Source of the DNA: Atherinomorus stipes
Lineage: Eukaryota > Chordata > Actinopteri > Atheriniformes > Atherinidae
DNA: 64,000 nucleotides
Assembly (NCBI GenBank): GCA_023101725.1
Contig: JALJCO010007853.1
Coordinates: forward strand, 1 to 64,000
Direction of reading: 5' to 3'
Shown here: positions 34,371 to 46,034 of the stretch, in pieces
Layout of the letters: every line of letters begins with the position of its first letter
Position numbering within the stretch: the first letter of the stretch is position 1
The notes under the pieces: model-generated
Seen by the model: only the letters and a program-made list of their open reading frames with translations
Database searches by the model: none
Told to the model about the DNA's origin: nothing
Made by a program: the position numbers and the translations under genes

Positions 34371-36224
34371 GATGAGGAATAGTAAACAACCACTGAGACC
34401 ACTTCCACAAATAAAAAAACATAAACTGCCTGATTCTGCAGAGAAATTACATCTAATTTAGATTTGAAAAAGTACAACCTTCTCCCCCATTTTTCCCAGT
34501 TTGATTCATATTCAAGCTCACTGATTTTAAGACAAGTTTTAAATCATGTGATTGGATTGTGATCATCTCAAATGTTTGATTTCATTATTGACATGACTGG
34601 TTTCATATTCTGAACAAACATCACTCATTCATCCCTGTGAAGACCAAACATCCAGGAGTAGCACCAGTGTGGCTGGAAACGTCAACATTGTTGACCAGGT
34701 GACCGGTTTATTTTTGTTCCCCTCTGGTCAATAAATTATCTAAATTATTGAGTCACACACCTGAAACGTCAACAATAGCTAAAGTGTATTGAATGAGCCT
34801 GGTACACTCAGCAGACAACCCACTTAGGACCAAACACAGCAAAAAACATTGCACAGGGTTATTATTGTATTCTTTTAAACACAAATGGACTTGGCCATAA
34901 TCCTCCTGCTGCTCTGCATTGTCAAGCAATCCTTTAATTAATTCAGCCCCTGAAAGAGCACAGCGTAACCATAGTGTGAGGATGTCAACAACACATGCAC
35001 CACATCAAAAGCCACATGTTAGCACATCCCTGAAAACAAAAAACAGAGCAATGCAGCCAGATACACATGTTTACATATTGACACATACGCAATCTCGTAG
35101 GATCAGTGCTATCTAAAATCCCCTGGGGATGTTTTTCACAGCGAGAGCTGGTGAATGACCGCCCCCCCCTGAGGATTTATGTGTGCGTGTGAGTGTATTT
35201 ATGTGTGCGAGATAATTTGACAAAAGGCTGAGAAGTGTGTGTTTGAAGGGGTTAGTTTTAGCACAATTAATATCCGAGAGGAGATCAAAATGTGTAAAGG
35301 AAGCGATGCATGCAAGGTTGTTTTCGACTGTACTTCAGTCCTGGGGAAGGAATTTTGCTCTCTTTTATATATCATACAGCTTTCTGTCTCATTTTCTTTA
35401 ATTTTTCTTTCATGTTACACCAGAATTACAGAACCACAGCTGCCCACTGATGCTCATACATCTTACATCAGTTTCTACTGTATAAAGGGCTCCTGTCTCT
35501 ATGAAGTAAACATCTTTGTACACCTTCATTTTCCTTTATTCTATTACTGTGCCAGTCTTTCGATTTTTCTTTCTTGTCTTTTTCATCTTGTTCTTATTTG
35601 ATCCTGTCCCCTTTCTGTCTCTCTCAGTCTTTGTTTGCTTCTTTTAACCAGGAACATGCCATTAATCTCCAGAGGAGGGAATTTGAAGCAGTTAATAATC
35701 TGACATTGAGGGATTACAATTACTACTGTATAGAGGCAGCGACCATTTATAAATAACCATATGGGAGAAAAACGGATCATGTGATGGTAAACAAGGAAAA
35801 ATAAAATGAGGGCATCTTTAATTTTCTACCTACTGTAAAACATTTAGGAAAACAAATGAAACAAATAATTCTGTCATGGTAGAAAACAGGTCTTTGTAAA
35901 GATGTTGTTTAATCCCCAAGATTTTTCTTGTCCCTCTCCAAAGTATCTTAAATAACTTACGTTGGAAACAATGCTGGGTTGTAATACCCCATTGTTTGTG
36001 TTGTTCTAAGCTCTTGCTAAAACAAAGAGGACAAGATAATGAATATGCAGAGATTAACACATACTGTAGCTTAAAGTTAGTATCAGTACGTTTGATTATT
36101 TGTTGTGCGAATGGTAGCATAGAAAAGTGTGTGATGAAGCTCTGATTATGCCCATAAAAAGAAAGACCTTTCAAATTCTTGCATTTATTTAATTTAATTT
36201 AATTTTGTGGGGACCACATATGTA

Positions 36225-36227
<3 letters not shown>
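34371..36227. other. Unique noncoding sequence
   Basis: No repeat ends seen. Open frames near 35239-35601 and 35830-36174 lack domains. A few C-runs (35161-35169) occur. Confidence 0.45.

Positions 36228-36273
<46 letters not shown>
36228..36273. repeat. (TA)n microsatellite
   Basis: About 23 TA units. Confidence 0.95.
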
Positions 36274-36274
<1 letters not shown>

Positions 36275-36283
36275 GTAAACATG

Positions 36284-36600
36284 CAGTATACTGTGGTGGT
36301 TCGGTTTGATACTTTTTCAATACAAAACAATACATTTTTATCCCTTCATTAACCCAATGTGCTTGTGCCTACAATGGTATACTATTAGGGTTATACTTAA
36401 CATGAAAATCAAAGCAGTTCCAAATGCCAGATCTGAACGTAGTTGAACACTTAGTATTCAACACGCTCATTGTCAGAAGACAAGTTGATAAACTAAATTA
36501 AAACTCTGCATTGTCTGATATCTAATTTATAGTGCTCACGGTTCGCTACACACCTGTACGGTTCGGTTTGATACGAATACATATTTGAACAAATATGTTA
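36284..36600. mobile_element. Possible MITE between two (TA)n tracts
   Basis: GGTTCGGTTTGATAC occurs near both ends (36298 and about 36560), in the same orientation, with additional GGTTCG words. GGTTCGG-TTTGATACGAATACA recalls a fish hAT-type element from memory. No clean TIR or target duplication, so weakly supported. Confidence 0.25.
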
Positions 36601-36610
36601 TTTTTGGATC

Positions 36611-36612
<2 letters not shown>

Positions 36613-36668
<56 letters not shown>

Positions 36669-36669
36669 G
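36613..36669. repeat. (TA)n then (GA)n microsatellite
   Basis: About 20 TA units running into a GA tract of 9 units. Neighbouring (ATAA)-rich sequence continues to about 36835. Confidence 0.95.
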
Positions 36670-37739
36670 TAGAGAGATAGATATAGATAAAGATACAAAA
36701 AAAAACACAAAATAAAGTCATATAACTTCTACCTTCTAAAATAGAAAACATAATAAATAGATAAACAAATGAACAAATAAATGAATAAGTAAATACAAAA
36801 AATGATAGATTAATAAATAAATAAAAGTTAATTAACAATGGAACAAAACAATGGATCACAGATGAACCTATAGCCTATATTGACTTTTTTGATGCTCAAC
36901 AATCCACCTCTTCACCTGTGTTTGAATAATAGAAATGATAAGAAGTTCATAAGAATTCCACATCATCTCAGACAAATTCTGCAAGAGACCCAGACTGACA
37001 ACAAACTCTCCACTTTGACTAAAACAGTGACAGCATTTGCTCCTTCTGATCTAGCGTTTTTTGGGAGGTTCAGCAGCAGGTTTCCCCAACATCACACACT
37101 TGTGTTTGCAGCTGTTGCTGTAAGCTGTAAGGGCACACCAAAAGAAGAGGAGGCCCCATGGGGATTCCTTCAGCCCACTCCCTCTCTGGCCATGTGTGCA
37201 GTGTAAAATGAATGGAATCAGTGGTATGCATCCGAAACCCAAAACTGACGTCTGCTTTGCAGAGTTTAGCATAACATTCCTGTAGAGATTCTTCTAGTTT
37301 CACAAAGCTTGTGGGGTGGATAACAGATGAAATTTGTATGCTGAACAAAGCATAATGGACACTTGAGGGCTTTGAAATATACCAGATTAATCCAGATTCA
37401 TGTGGGGCCAAAAAATTTCTTAATGAGATGCTTGTAAGCTAACTACAGTGACAGCTGTCTATCAGAACGGATAATGTGGCAGGAAAGAGAGTATTGTGAG
37501 TCTCTCTGTGTGTATTTGTGTGTGTGAATTTATTAGAAAAATAGGAGAAAAGAGGCTTGAACAGCAATTTAAGCACTTACCATTCCTAGAATGTAAGTTT
37601 ACAATAATTCCAGCTACATTTCTCTCTTTCGAAGTCATGGCAGTGAAATCCCTCTTACAGTAAATCTCCTTAACAATGAGGACTGAAACATTTCAGTGTA
37701 TTACAGGCTCAGTGAGTGGTTGTGTGTGTGTGTGTGCTC

Positions 37740-37930
37740 CAGCCTTGAACTCCCACTCACAGTAATGAGCTGCACAACAGCTTGTTGTGCATTACAGATG
37801 ACTTAGCTGTGCAGCCAGTCCTCAGGGTGTCTTCAGGCTGTCATGTTTAGATAACACTGGCCAGGCAATTAAACCCAGATCTAACCATCTGATAAACTGC
37901 TCATTATCAGTTTGAACACATGGCCAAGAA
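37740..37930. promoter_or_regulatory. Candidate conserved noncoding element
   Basis: A non-repetitive block with CACAGTAATGAGCTGC, CAGATGACTTAGCTGTGC, GTTTAGATAACACTGG, GGCAATTAAACCC and CTCATTATCAG. It has E-box, GATA and homeodomain words close together and an internal short palindrome (ACAGCTTGTTGTGCATT region). Texture-based call. Confidence 0.3.
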
Positions 37931-40019
37931 GGTTATTACGGTATCAATCATTTGTGTGTTTATTAATAATTTATCAAAAAAGTGTTATTGATTTTGATCA
38001 GTTACATGGGCATTGCATCTTTTGACGTCTTTCAAAAATGTAAAAACTTGAGAAAGTGTTGCAAAAAAGAATGTTTTAATGAATCCCCATAGTAGATTAC
38101 TATTAAAAAGAGGGTTCTGAAACTGAAAGCAACAGTAGACAGACAAAAAGAGATTTTCTCCACAAAACAGCTAGCAGCTCATTCTGTCCTGCTGAGAAAG
38201 GCTAACATTTGCAGCTCAGTGATAAATAATAAACTAACATAATTATCTCAAAAAGACATGCTTTTCACAAATTGCAGTTTGATGAAGCCTGCAGGAGACT
38301 TGCACGGTTAAGCTGACCTAGCTATTGAATTGGATCACCTTCCTTGTTCCAGTATACGTCCTCTGGTAGGGAATGGAGTTTGTCATCATGGTTTGCCTGA
38401 TGCTCCTACAGTGTAACCTCTGTTTAAACATGTTCAAGACGTTCTGCAGATTTAGACTTTCTCCATGGGGGATCATTACATATGGACATATGGCCAAATC
38501 CACTACCCCAATGTTGACGGACTAATTTTGTCAGATGACAATGTGGTTAGCAACAGTTTGAAACTGCTGATCAACTGTCCCTACACTGCCCCTAGTGGTT
38601 GCTTGCATGTTGCAACTTTAATTTCTGAGTACGGGTGCAAATAAAACATTAAACAATTGGAAAATACGAGTGCGCATAGTTAAAAGCAAGTTTATGTTTG
38701 ACCTTAGAATTATTAGATTATTAGATTCTTTTTTAGTCAGATTTTCTGTATTCTTCTGTCTCATAAACTGAAATATGTGAACAGTAGTGGCTTAACTGGG
38801 AATTTTTAAGCTTTGCTCTGGAATCCTTTGCCACTGCACATTAGAAAAGCATCACTACTGTTTTATGCCCTGGCCTTCAACCCAGCATAGGACTCCTGTT
38901 TAATTGTTTTTTAAAATTGTTTTTATTTTTTGTTTGTTTTTTACTGTTCTGCTCATTGATGTGTATTTTTTTAAAATTTTATTTTGGGTTTTAGCTGTTT
39001 TAAAAGAATTTTATGTTGGTGTTCAGCTCTAAAAAAAGAAGTTGAGCTGAGTTGAATTTGCTATTTTTACAAAAAGATGCAAAGAGTTCCATTTGTGTCT
39101 ATCTTGGTGTATTTATGCAGGAGTCATTAATCTTCCAATCACATTATCTGGGTGTGTTGGTCTGGCTTCAAAAGCTATAATAATGTATGAGTTTTGTTGG
39201 ACCGCAACTTTATTGTGCATTATAAAAGTCTTGTATTAGTTTGATTAACACAGTAATTGTTGTTTGATGAAAACATGCTTAGTATAACACTGTATCATCC
39301 CTTCAAATTTTGCTGCTGGGATGCTAGTAAATGGACATAACTCTGGCCCTAGAGTATTGGCCGTGAGTAAATATGCCAGTATGAGCAATAGTAAAGCCTT
39401 GTGGCTTGAACTTGCTTCTGCAGCCTCTCTGCGGTTTGTGCTTTGCAAATACACATCCACGTGCTGTAACATGTTACTGCCACTTGGAAACAGTCGTAAA
39501 AATCTGGAACAATTTGAAGTATGGGCTGTCCTATTAACCTGTTTTGCAGCTGCAGCCCCTTCTGTGAAAAAAATCCTTTATTGATGGTCTTCCCAGTTCA
39601 AGCTCGCCCATCAAAATTTGATTAACTTGTAGCATCATTTGTAATTGCTATCCCCTGTTAGGTTTTTGGAAAACTGCATACAAATCCGTCAGCACAGGCT
39701 GGAAACCCCCAAACCTTCTCTTGACATGGAGGGGGTGCAACCAAATACTTATTTGCCACCAAAAACAATTATTCATGGACGTGTTTGTGCAACATTCAAA
39801 TGAAACTAATTACACACTCTATTTTAATTTGGTTTCAGTGAAAGTAGTAGGAATGACGCAAGAGTTTTTACTACAAGGAGGTTAATTTTTTCTTCTTTAA
39901 ATTTTTTTTTCTTTGAATTTCATGTTTTGTCCCTGCCACATGTTTATGACATTTCAACTTGCCCTGTGAGTTAGCAAGAAGAGAGTTCTTACAAGTAAAA
40001 CATAATTCGAGGCAAGACA
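37931..40019. other. AT-rich noncoding sequence
   Basis: T-rich at 38905-39000 and 39885-39915. No transposon ends or exon recognised. Confidence 0.45.
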
Positions 40020-40192
40020 TGATGACTTTTTCTTATGTTAGTGTGCCAAAGTACACAACGAAGGCTCGAGCACTTTTCAGTCCCACAGACTACCCAGGTG
40101 AGAATCATGCACGCTGACCAATCAACCAAAGCGATATCCCTGTGGCCAAGTAGCCGGGGCGCATGATCAATTGGAGGCATAGTGACAGGTTT
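40020..40192 (-). mobile_element. tRNA-derived SINE segment, third copy
   Basis: On the minus strand this repeats the 12740-12890 copy: CTGTCACTATGCCTC, then GGCTACTTGGCCACAGGGAT, an A-box-like TGGTTGATTGGTCAGC, CTCACCTGGGTAGTCTGTGG, and a decayed B-box. About 80% similar by eye, so an old family. Confidence 0.6.
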
Positions 40193-40435
40193 AGACTGAA
40201 ACTAAAGCAAATAGGTTTTTTATTTAGGCTAATGTTAATTCTGCATGGAGACATATAAACTGAGTTAAAATATTCAGTGATGTTTTAGTGGTATAGACTT
40301 TGATGTAGTCTGTTAGATGAAAGATAAACTTCTAAAATTCTTTTTTTATGTTAAAACTAGGAAACACTTTTTCATGTGGAACCCATAAATGTTATTTTCT
40401 TTGTGATTTGTGACAGTTTTACAAAAGATTTCCTC

Positions 40436-40520
40436 AATTAATCAAATTTATTGATATGGCGTATTTCATAGGTCACATAAAACAACCAAATATGCTTTAT
40501 AAGGTAAATAAAGCCTGAGG
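40436..40520 (-). mobile_element. Retroposon 3' tail fragment (minus strand)
   Basis: TCAAATTTATTGATATGGCG followed by TATTTCATAGGTCACA is the complement of the frequent fish LINE/SINE tail (TGTGACCTATGAAATACGCCATATCAATAAA). No body is visible. Confidence 0.45.
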
Positions 40521-40608
40521 TTCACATTGTTTGTAGCTGATGTATGTACAGCCAGGATATTACCAGTGCTTATGCACATTCTTTAAATTGGCATTTGTTC
40601 TTGGTGCA

Positions 40609-40928
40609 TTAAAACAACCCTTTCCGATCTTGCAAAACAGAAAGCACAGCAAGATTATTTGAATATCAACAGTCCCGGCTCACTCCTAAGACCCACCCCC
40701 ATTCCCTCTGCCTTCCAATGCAGAAGCAAAGGTCTGACAGGCAGGTCCGGTGTGGGCCCCACTGCAAGGACTGGTTAGAGTTTTCATTGAATATTTAGAG
40801 ATTGAAGTAATATTTTATTTTGATTAATGGTGGGTCTGTCTTGTATTTCAGAGTTCCATTACCTCATTCATCATTTTACCCTATTAAAAAATAGTGTAAC
40901 AATGCAACATCGGTAAAGGTTGCTTTAA
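40609..40928 (-). mobile_element. TTAA-flanked MITE, copy 2 (inverted relative to copy 1)
   Basis: Element proper 40613-40924 (312 bp) between perfect TTAA duplications at 40609-40612 and 40925-40928. It is the reverse complement of 12018-12348 with scattered substitutions and small deletions, including GCTGTGCTTT/AAAGCACAGC and ATTAATCAAAATAAAATATT shared internally. Non-coding. Confidence 0.85.
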
Positions 40929-42514
40929 CGCTTTGAAGCCAACTGATGTTTCTGTCTGGACCAGTCATGACAATTTTAGGTGATATTTGGTATAACCTGT
41001 GCTGGGAGACAATTACATGATAGGTTGTAGAAGAAATGCTAAGAATAGAGTTATAAGAACTAAGATTTTTCAGAGCTTCTGTCATGGTGACAGGACAACA
41101 CTGTTACTCAATATTTATAAAAACTATGAAAAAAGTTGTCTTTTTGGAGCTATGTCTGTGTGGAGCACAAATTAAGACAATTCAGTACCACTTACTCCTC
41201 CCCTCCAAACATACAGAAAAGAGCTAACATGGACAAAAAGCTATGCTAGCAGGAGGACTGGTTTGGCTAGTATAACATAAAACTAGCCAACAGTTCATTT
41301 GTGCTAATTTTTCTGTGTGTGCGTGAGTGCGTAGTGACGGGAGTTACAGAAATGATTTGTATAAACAAGGTGGGGGCCTTTCTTAGCTTTGTCAGCTCAC
41401 TCCAGGGGTTCCCAGGAAATGGCCTTTTATTCTTTCTAACCTTCAATCTATGGTTACACCCACTTCCTGTATTTACAGGGTGGGCTGTACAAGATCATTG
41501 TTTGAAAGGTGTCAGTTACACTGTAAGACAGACTGAATGGGTGGGGTTGATGAAGGTACTTATTAACATAGATGAGGTGACTGTGACCCTCAATGAAGAC
41601 ATCTGAGAGGCTTTGGTGAAAAAAATGAGATCAATGAAAAAAGGTTTAATTGTTTTTGTGCCCTGTTTATCTCTTCAGTGGCTTAATAGATTCTATGTGT
41701 TGTTCACTTCATGGTAACGTCCAAGGCTGACTTTATGAGAACTAAGTGTTCATCATACCTAACAGAAACATCTGCTTGCTTGTTTTTCACCTCTAAGCCT
41801 CACAGAATTTCCTGATGACACCAACAAACCCACTCAACCACACACACTCACCCGGCAGAGCGTGTGACACATGCAGTAACTCCAAACTGCTTCAGCAGGT
41901 GGTTATCTCTCTTGTTCTGACCCATGACCTGCACGTTCAGCTGGGCTTGGCCTCAAGGCTTGATAGTGAACCATCAATCAAGGAGAAGGAAGAAGTGAAA
42001 CAATTAGGGGTCACTTATCAGTATGAACACTAAGAACCCAAGAAACAGTGTTCGTTGGAGTTGATGAGAAGAAGCACTGCAGCTACATTTTTGCATGTCT
42101 CAATTCAGTTTCATATTTTTACTAAAGGAGGCTACTGTGGAAAGTTGTTGAGCAATCCCTCATTTTTTAAATTTAGTTTTTAAAAAGACCCAAACCTTTT
42201 CCAAGTTTTTAAGCAATAAATGGTTTTCTTTGGACCTCGGTTGCCTTTTCACTCATTTTTAGTCCATTCTTTTTATGAACATTTTTATGAACAAACTTAA
42301 CTCACCTCATAGTGACCAATCAATTATTCAGACATAAAAACAGTACCTACAGTAACTCAAAGAATGAACCAGTATTTGTGTCTACACATAATTTGAAACT
42401 AAGGAAACCATATTCTAGAATATCATTTTTATTTTTTTTCCACTAGCAACCTGTAACAAAGATTGATAAGATGCATAGACAGTACAGTCGTTTCAGTTAT
42501 ATAATTTGATGGAC
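40929..42514. other. Unique noncoding sequence
   Basis: No repeats recognised. A 101-codon open frame at 41301-41606 has no domain. Confidence 0.45.
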
Positions 42515-43260
42515 AGTATTGTTGCACATGAAAAGGGATTTCCAAAGAGCTGTGAGACAAATCTTGGCATTTCTCACACAGAAATGCCAATTGAGCAAAT
42601 TGTGTCGAAGAATTTTGAACAAACTGGAAGACTGGAGGATGACGGAGGAAGTGGCAGGCCGATATAACTGCCTACAGCAGGTGTGTCCAGCTCTGGTCCT
42701 TAAGGGCCACAATCCTGCAGGTTTTCAATGTTTCCCTCTCCCAATTAATCACATTAAATGGATCCAGCGGTCAATGAAACTGCACAATGGCCCATGAATT
42801 TGAGTTAGATGTGTCAGAAAAAGTGGAAAACCTGCAGGAGAATGGCCCTTGAGGACCAACTTTGGACACCCCTGGCCTACAGCATATGAAGAACGTAAGA
42901 AATGGGTATAAATCCAGGAAAGTCCTGACACAGACCTAAAAGACGCATCTGGACCTTCAATTGATTCAAATACTGTATGGATCCTGGATATTCATCAGAA
43001 CTGGTCTCCACTGATAGATGGGCACCAAGAAGCCATTCTTAAAGAAGGAAAACAAAATAAAAACACTGGAGCAAGACATTTTTTAAGAACTGGACTGAAA
43101 AATCATTAGCAACATGTCTAATGGAGCAATGAACCCTTTCCAGAGCCTGAACCTTAATATTGGTTAAAGTGTGGCACCAAGTTGATAGAAAATGGAACAA
43201 AAGGCAACTTTACCAGAAGTTTTGGTTTTGTAGAACACCGATCATCATTTAGTATAAAAG
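42515..43260 (+). pseudogene. Tc1-like transposase relic split by a MITE
   Basis: The first part reads KRDFQRAVRQILAFLTQK and then a LNKLEDWR segment, which resembles the DNA-binding half of fish Tc1 transposases. After the MITE (42670-42882), nucleotide phrases continue the same element: AAGAAATGGGTATAAATCCA, GAACTGGTCTCCACTGATAG, AACTGGACTGAAAAATCA, CTAATGGAGCAATGAACCC (equivalent of the WSDES segment). Many stops and frameshifts. The catalytic DDE residues are not preserved in one frame, and the C-terminal DDE half and both TIRs were not found. The family is from memory. Confidence 0.55.
42670..42882. mobile_element. hAT-type MITE with perfect 8-bp target duplication
   Basis: The element 42678-42874 (197 bp) begins CAGGTGTGTCCAGCTCTGGT and ends TTTGGACACCCCTG. 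It is flanked by GCCTACAG at 42670-42677 and 42875-42882. Inner arms CCTGCAGGTTTT and AAAACCTGCAGG also pair. The 8-bp duplication and CAGGGGTGTCC-type end are diagnostic of hAT. It sits inside the Tc1-like relic, so it arrived later. Confidence 0.92.
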
Positions 43261-43667
43261 ATCAAAAGTAAATTAGTAAAATGTTTAATACCCCTGCGAA
43301 GGTACACACGTAAATTTGGTACTAATATTACTCAGATTAAAGTGTAAAAGAAAAAAAAAAAAAAGAGATGAAATCTACAGTTAATGAAATACAGTCATTT
43401 TATGAAAAAAAGCTGGCAAACACCATATCCACACAACTTCGGATGTATATAATAGAGATTCAACTGTATGTTGCTGTATGCGATGACTAAATGTGCTTCT
43501 CTGTAGACTGTATGTAGTTTGTGTTTATGAGGACAGCTGTGTCACATATGACTCCCTGCTCTGCTCCTGACCACCATTCTGCAGTGACAGATGTGTGCAG
43601 ATTTTTGCAGCTGCGCTCTCACCTGTTGGGTGAGACATAAAGAGATGTGAGATGTCACCAGCCAACA

Positions 43668-43755
43668 AACACACACACACGTGCGCACGCACACACACAC
43701 ACACACACACACAAAGGGGAGGATGGTGGTGGCGGTGGTGGTGGTGGGGGGGGGG
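43668..43755. repeat. (CA)n followed by GGT/G-rich tract
   Basis: CA repeat with GTGCGCACGC interruption at 43668-43713, then (GGT)n and G10 at 43724-43755. Alternating purine-pyrimidine DNA next to a potential G-quadruplex. The open frames across it are Cys/Val or Pro repeats and not genes. Confidence 0.9.
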
Positions 43756-45326
43756 AAACACACTTTAGAATGCAGCCACAACAACCTGAGTGGTGCTTCA
43801 CACAAAGAAGGCAATATATAGTCAACATGCTGCTTGACACAGTGACCTAATTAATTCATGTAGACAATTTATTACTTTGAGGAATATGTAATCCTTGGAA
43901 ACACATACTAAAAGATAGAACTCAATGATAAGATCCTTGTACTCAAGGTTCTGACTTGTCTGACTTTTCCACTGTACAACAGTGTACATCACCAACAGTG
44001 AACATGAAATCAGCTGTAATATTGTAACCTTAAAAAGCAGAAAAATCTGACCTGTAAAGAGCTACTTTGTTTTACAACATATTGTAGCACTATCTATGGC
44101 TAGATGAGATTTATTCTGAGTTGCTTTATTGCACATAGTCCTCGCCACACAGCTGCCGAGTTGGTTTGCAGGTTACAAAGCAGCTAATGACAAGCTTTGT
44201 TCTTCAAAACAGCTTATCTGGTCCAGCCTCACTCTCTTTTCTTTCTTTCTTTCTTTCTTTCCGCCCTGTGTTTGTAGAGTGCACACGCCCCAAGGCTACA
44301 TGACTTTGGCATATGGGAGGCGCAAGGAGGAAAACTATAAAAGACAGGGAGAAAGAAAGCAGGGATAAAAAGAGATAAATACGATGCAGGTATTCTTGAT
44401 GGTGAAAACCAAGCAAAAACGAATAAAGAAGAAACACAAGATTTTCAAAGATGAGAAGAGAAGCGGGGACAAGTGCTTGATGTGGTTTAGGTGGATTAGT
44501 GCTGATTGCTTTGCACTCAGTGAACTCACACTCCTGTAATAGTGTGATGTTTGAAAATAAGTCAGACTACAGAGGCAGCTAGTGGATCAGATCTGATCAT
44601 ATCAAATACAGAACACAGATTCTGGTGTTAACTTATCATCTACTGTGAGTTTTCAAAATCCTCTCAGTCAAGTTATACTTCATACTATTTCACAAATTCA
44701 TACAGACATTTCAGGAGGCAAAAAGTAATTATTTTGTTGGAGATGGATGGAAATGTGGTCACCGATGCCGAGTCTGAAGGATTTTGTATCACTCTGAATT
44801 ACTGCAATCTTTTCAGATAGTTTGTAACTGGTAAAGTGGTGGAGAAAACTGCAACAATCATCAACTCACAGTTACATCACTTTGTTTCATTCATTCTTTT
44901 TTTTTTTTTTTTTTTTTAAATTAGCATATAAACATTATATACAACAGGTTTAGCTGAGGCAATGGACTGCAAACCTAACTGATTTGTACCTTGTCTTTTA
45001 GATAAGAAGCTTGGTCTATCGCCACTAGTTAAAGCACCTTGTAACCAAAGACAGCACAGACTTAAAGGGATCACTGGGTTCTTTCACATATTACCTACCA
45101 GAGGTCACAGTCAACACGTCTCCAGTTTAAAAACGCAGAAGGACCAACATGTGACCCAGACAATGAACTGCTGTGACCTGGGAGCATCTTAAAATGCATT
45201 TAACCACCTAGAGTAGAGTAAAGAAGTCCATCTAAACAGCATCAGTTAACCAGTAGGTGCTCTACAGGACTCTGACAAGACAGTTTATTGTAACAGATGC
45301 TTATGTTGGGATGTATCGTCTTTCTT
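43756..45326. other. Unique noncoding sequence
   Basis: Contains a (CTTT)n run at about 44237-44262 and poly-T at 44898-44918. No genes or transposon ends. Confidence 0.5.
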
Positions 45327-46034
45327 TTAAAGGAATAGTTCACCCTCAGAATGATTAAACTTTATTTTCCACCTACCCTGATGGTGAGCAAGACTCTGGA
45401 CCACTTTTTTAATATGTCAAATGCAGCCGGAGATCGGGACGACTTCTCGTTTCCCCCCAATGGAGTTCGCCAGGGTCCGAGCCAAAAAGGTCCATAAATG
45501 TCCACAAAAAATTGACAATATTCCTCCATACTGCTCGTCCCATGTAATCCAAGTGTCCTGAGTGGGTAGCGTCCAGAATTTACTCGAAACGATGTCATTT
45601 ACTATATTTTTAGAGACTAAAAAGGAGTATTGTTTACTTCAATGATGCGCGCACATGCGCGGTTACGAAACTACAGAAGTCTCGGCGTTCAGAGCCTACT
45701 CTGCCGACAATGCAAGCGTAGAAGAAGAAATTTGGTGTTTAAATTGTGCTAAGAGCGCGAGAGCTCTAGACAAACCAGGACAAACACAGGGGGGGTTGGA
45801 TATTAATCGAAAAGAAAGAAAGAAAGAAAAAGAGAACGCACAATCTCGTCTGCTGTGGCTTCCGTAGTTTCGTGAACGTACATCGGCGTGCTTGTAAGGC
45901 ATGCGATGTAGTGTTGTTTAGACTCTAAAAATATACTAAATGGCATATTAAAAAAGTGGTCCAGAGTCTTGCTCACCATCAGAGTAAGTGAAAAAATAAA
46001 GTTTAATCATTCTGAGGGTGAATTATTCCTATAA
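45327..46034. mobile_element. Foldback TTAA transposon
   Basis: Element 45331-46030. The left end AGGAATAGTTCACCCTCAGA and right end (complement of AGGAATAATTCACCCTCAGA) remain alike over about 90 bp, including GATGGTGAGCAAGACTCTGG. TTAA on the left and ATAA (one substitution) on the right. Further inner homology (TATATTTTTAGAG, CGAAACTAC) shows the left arm holds about 170 bp (about 45420-45590) absent from the right arm. The interior is CpG-rich and contains a (GAAA) run at 45811-45831. The AGGAATAGTTCACCC end is widespread in fish genomes (from memory). Non-coding. Confidence 0.85.

Noticed and set aside
43525..43850. ORFs with poly-Gly, poly-Pro and Cys-Val repeats
   Set aside because: Translations of the (CA)n and (GGT)n repeats.
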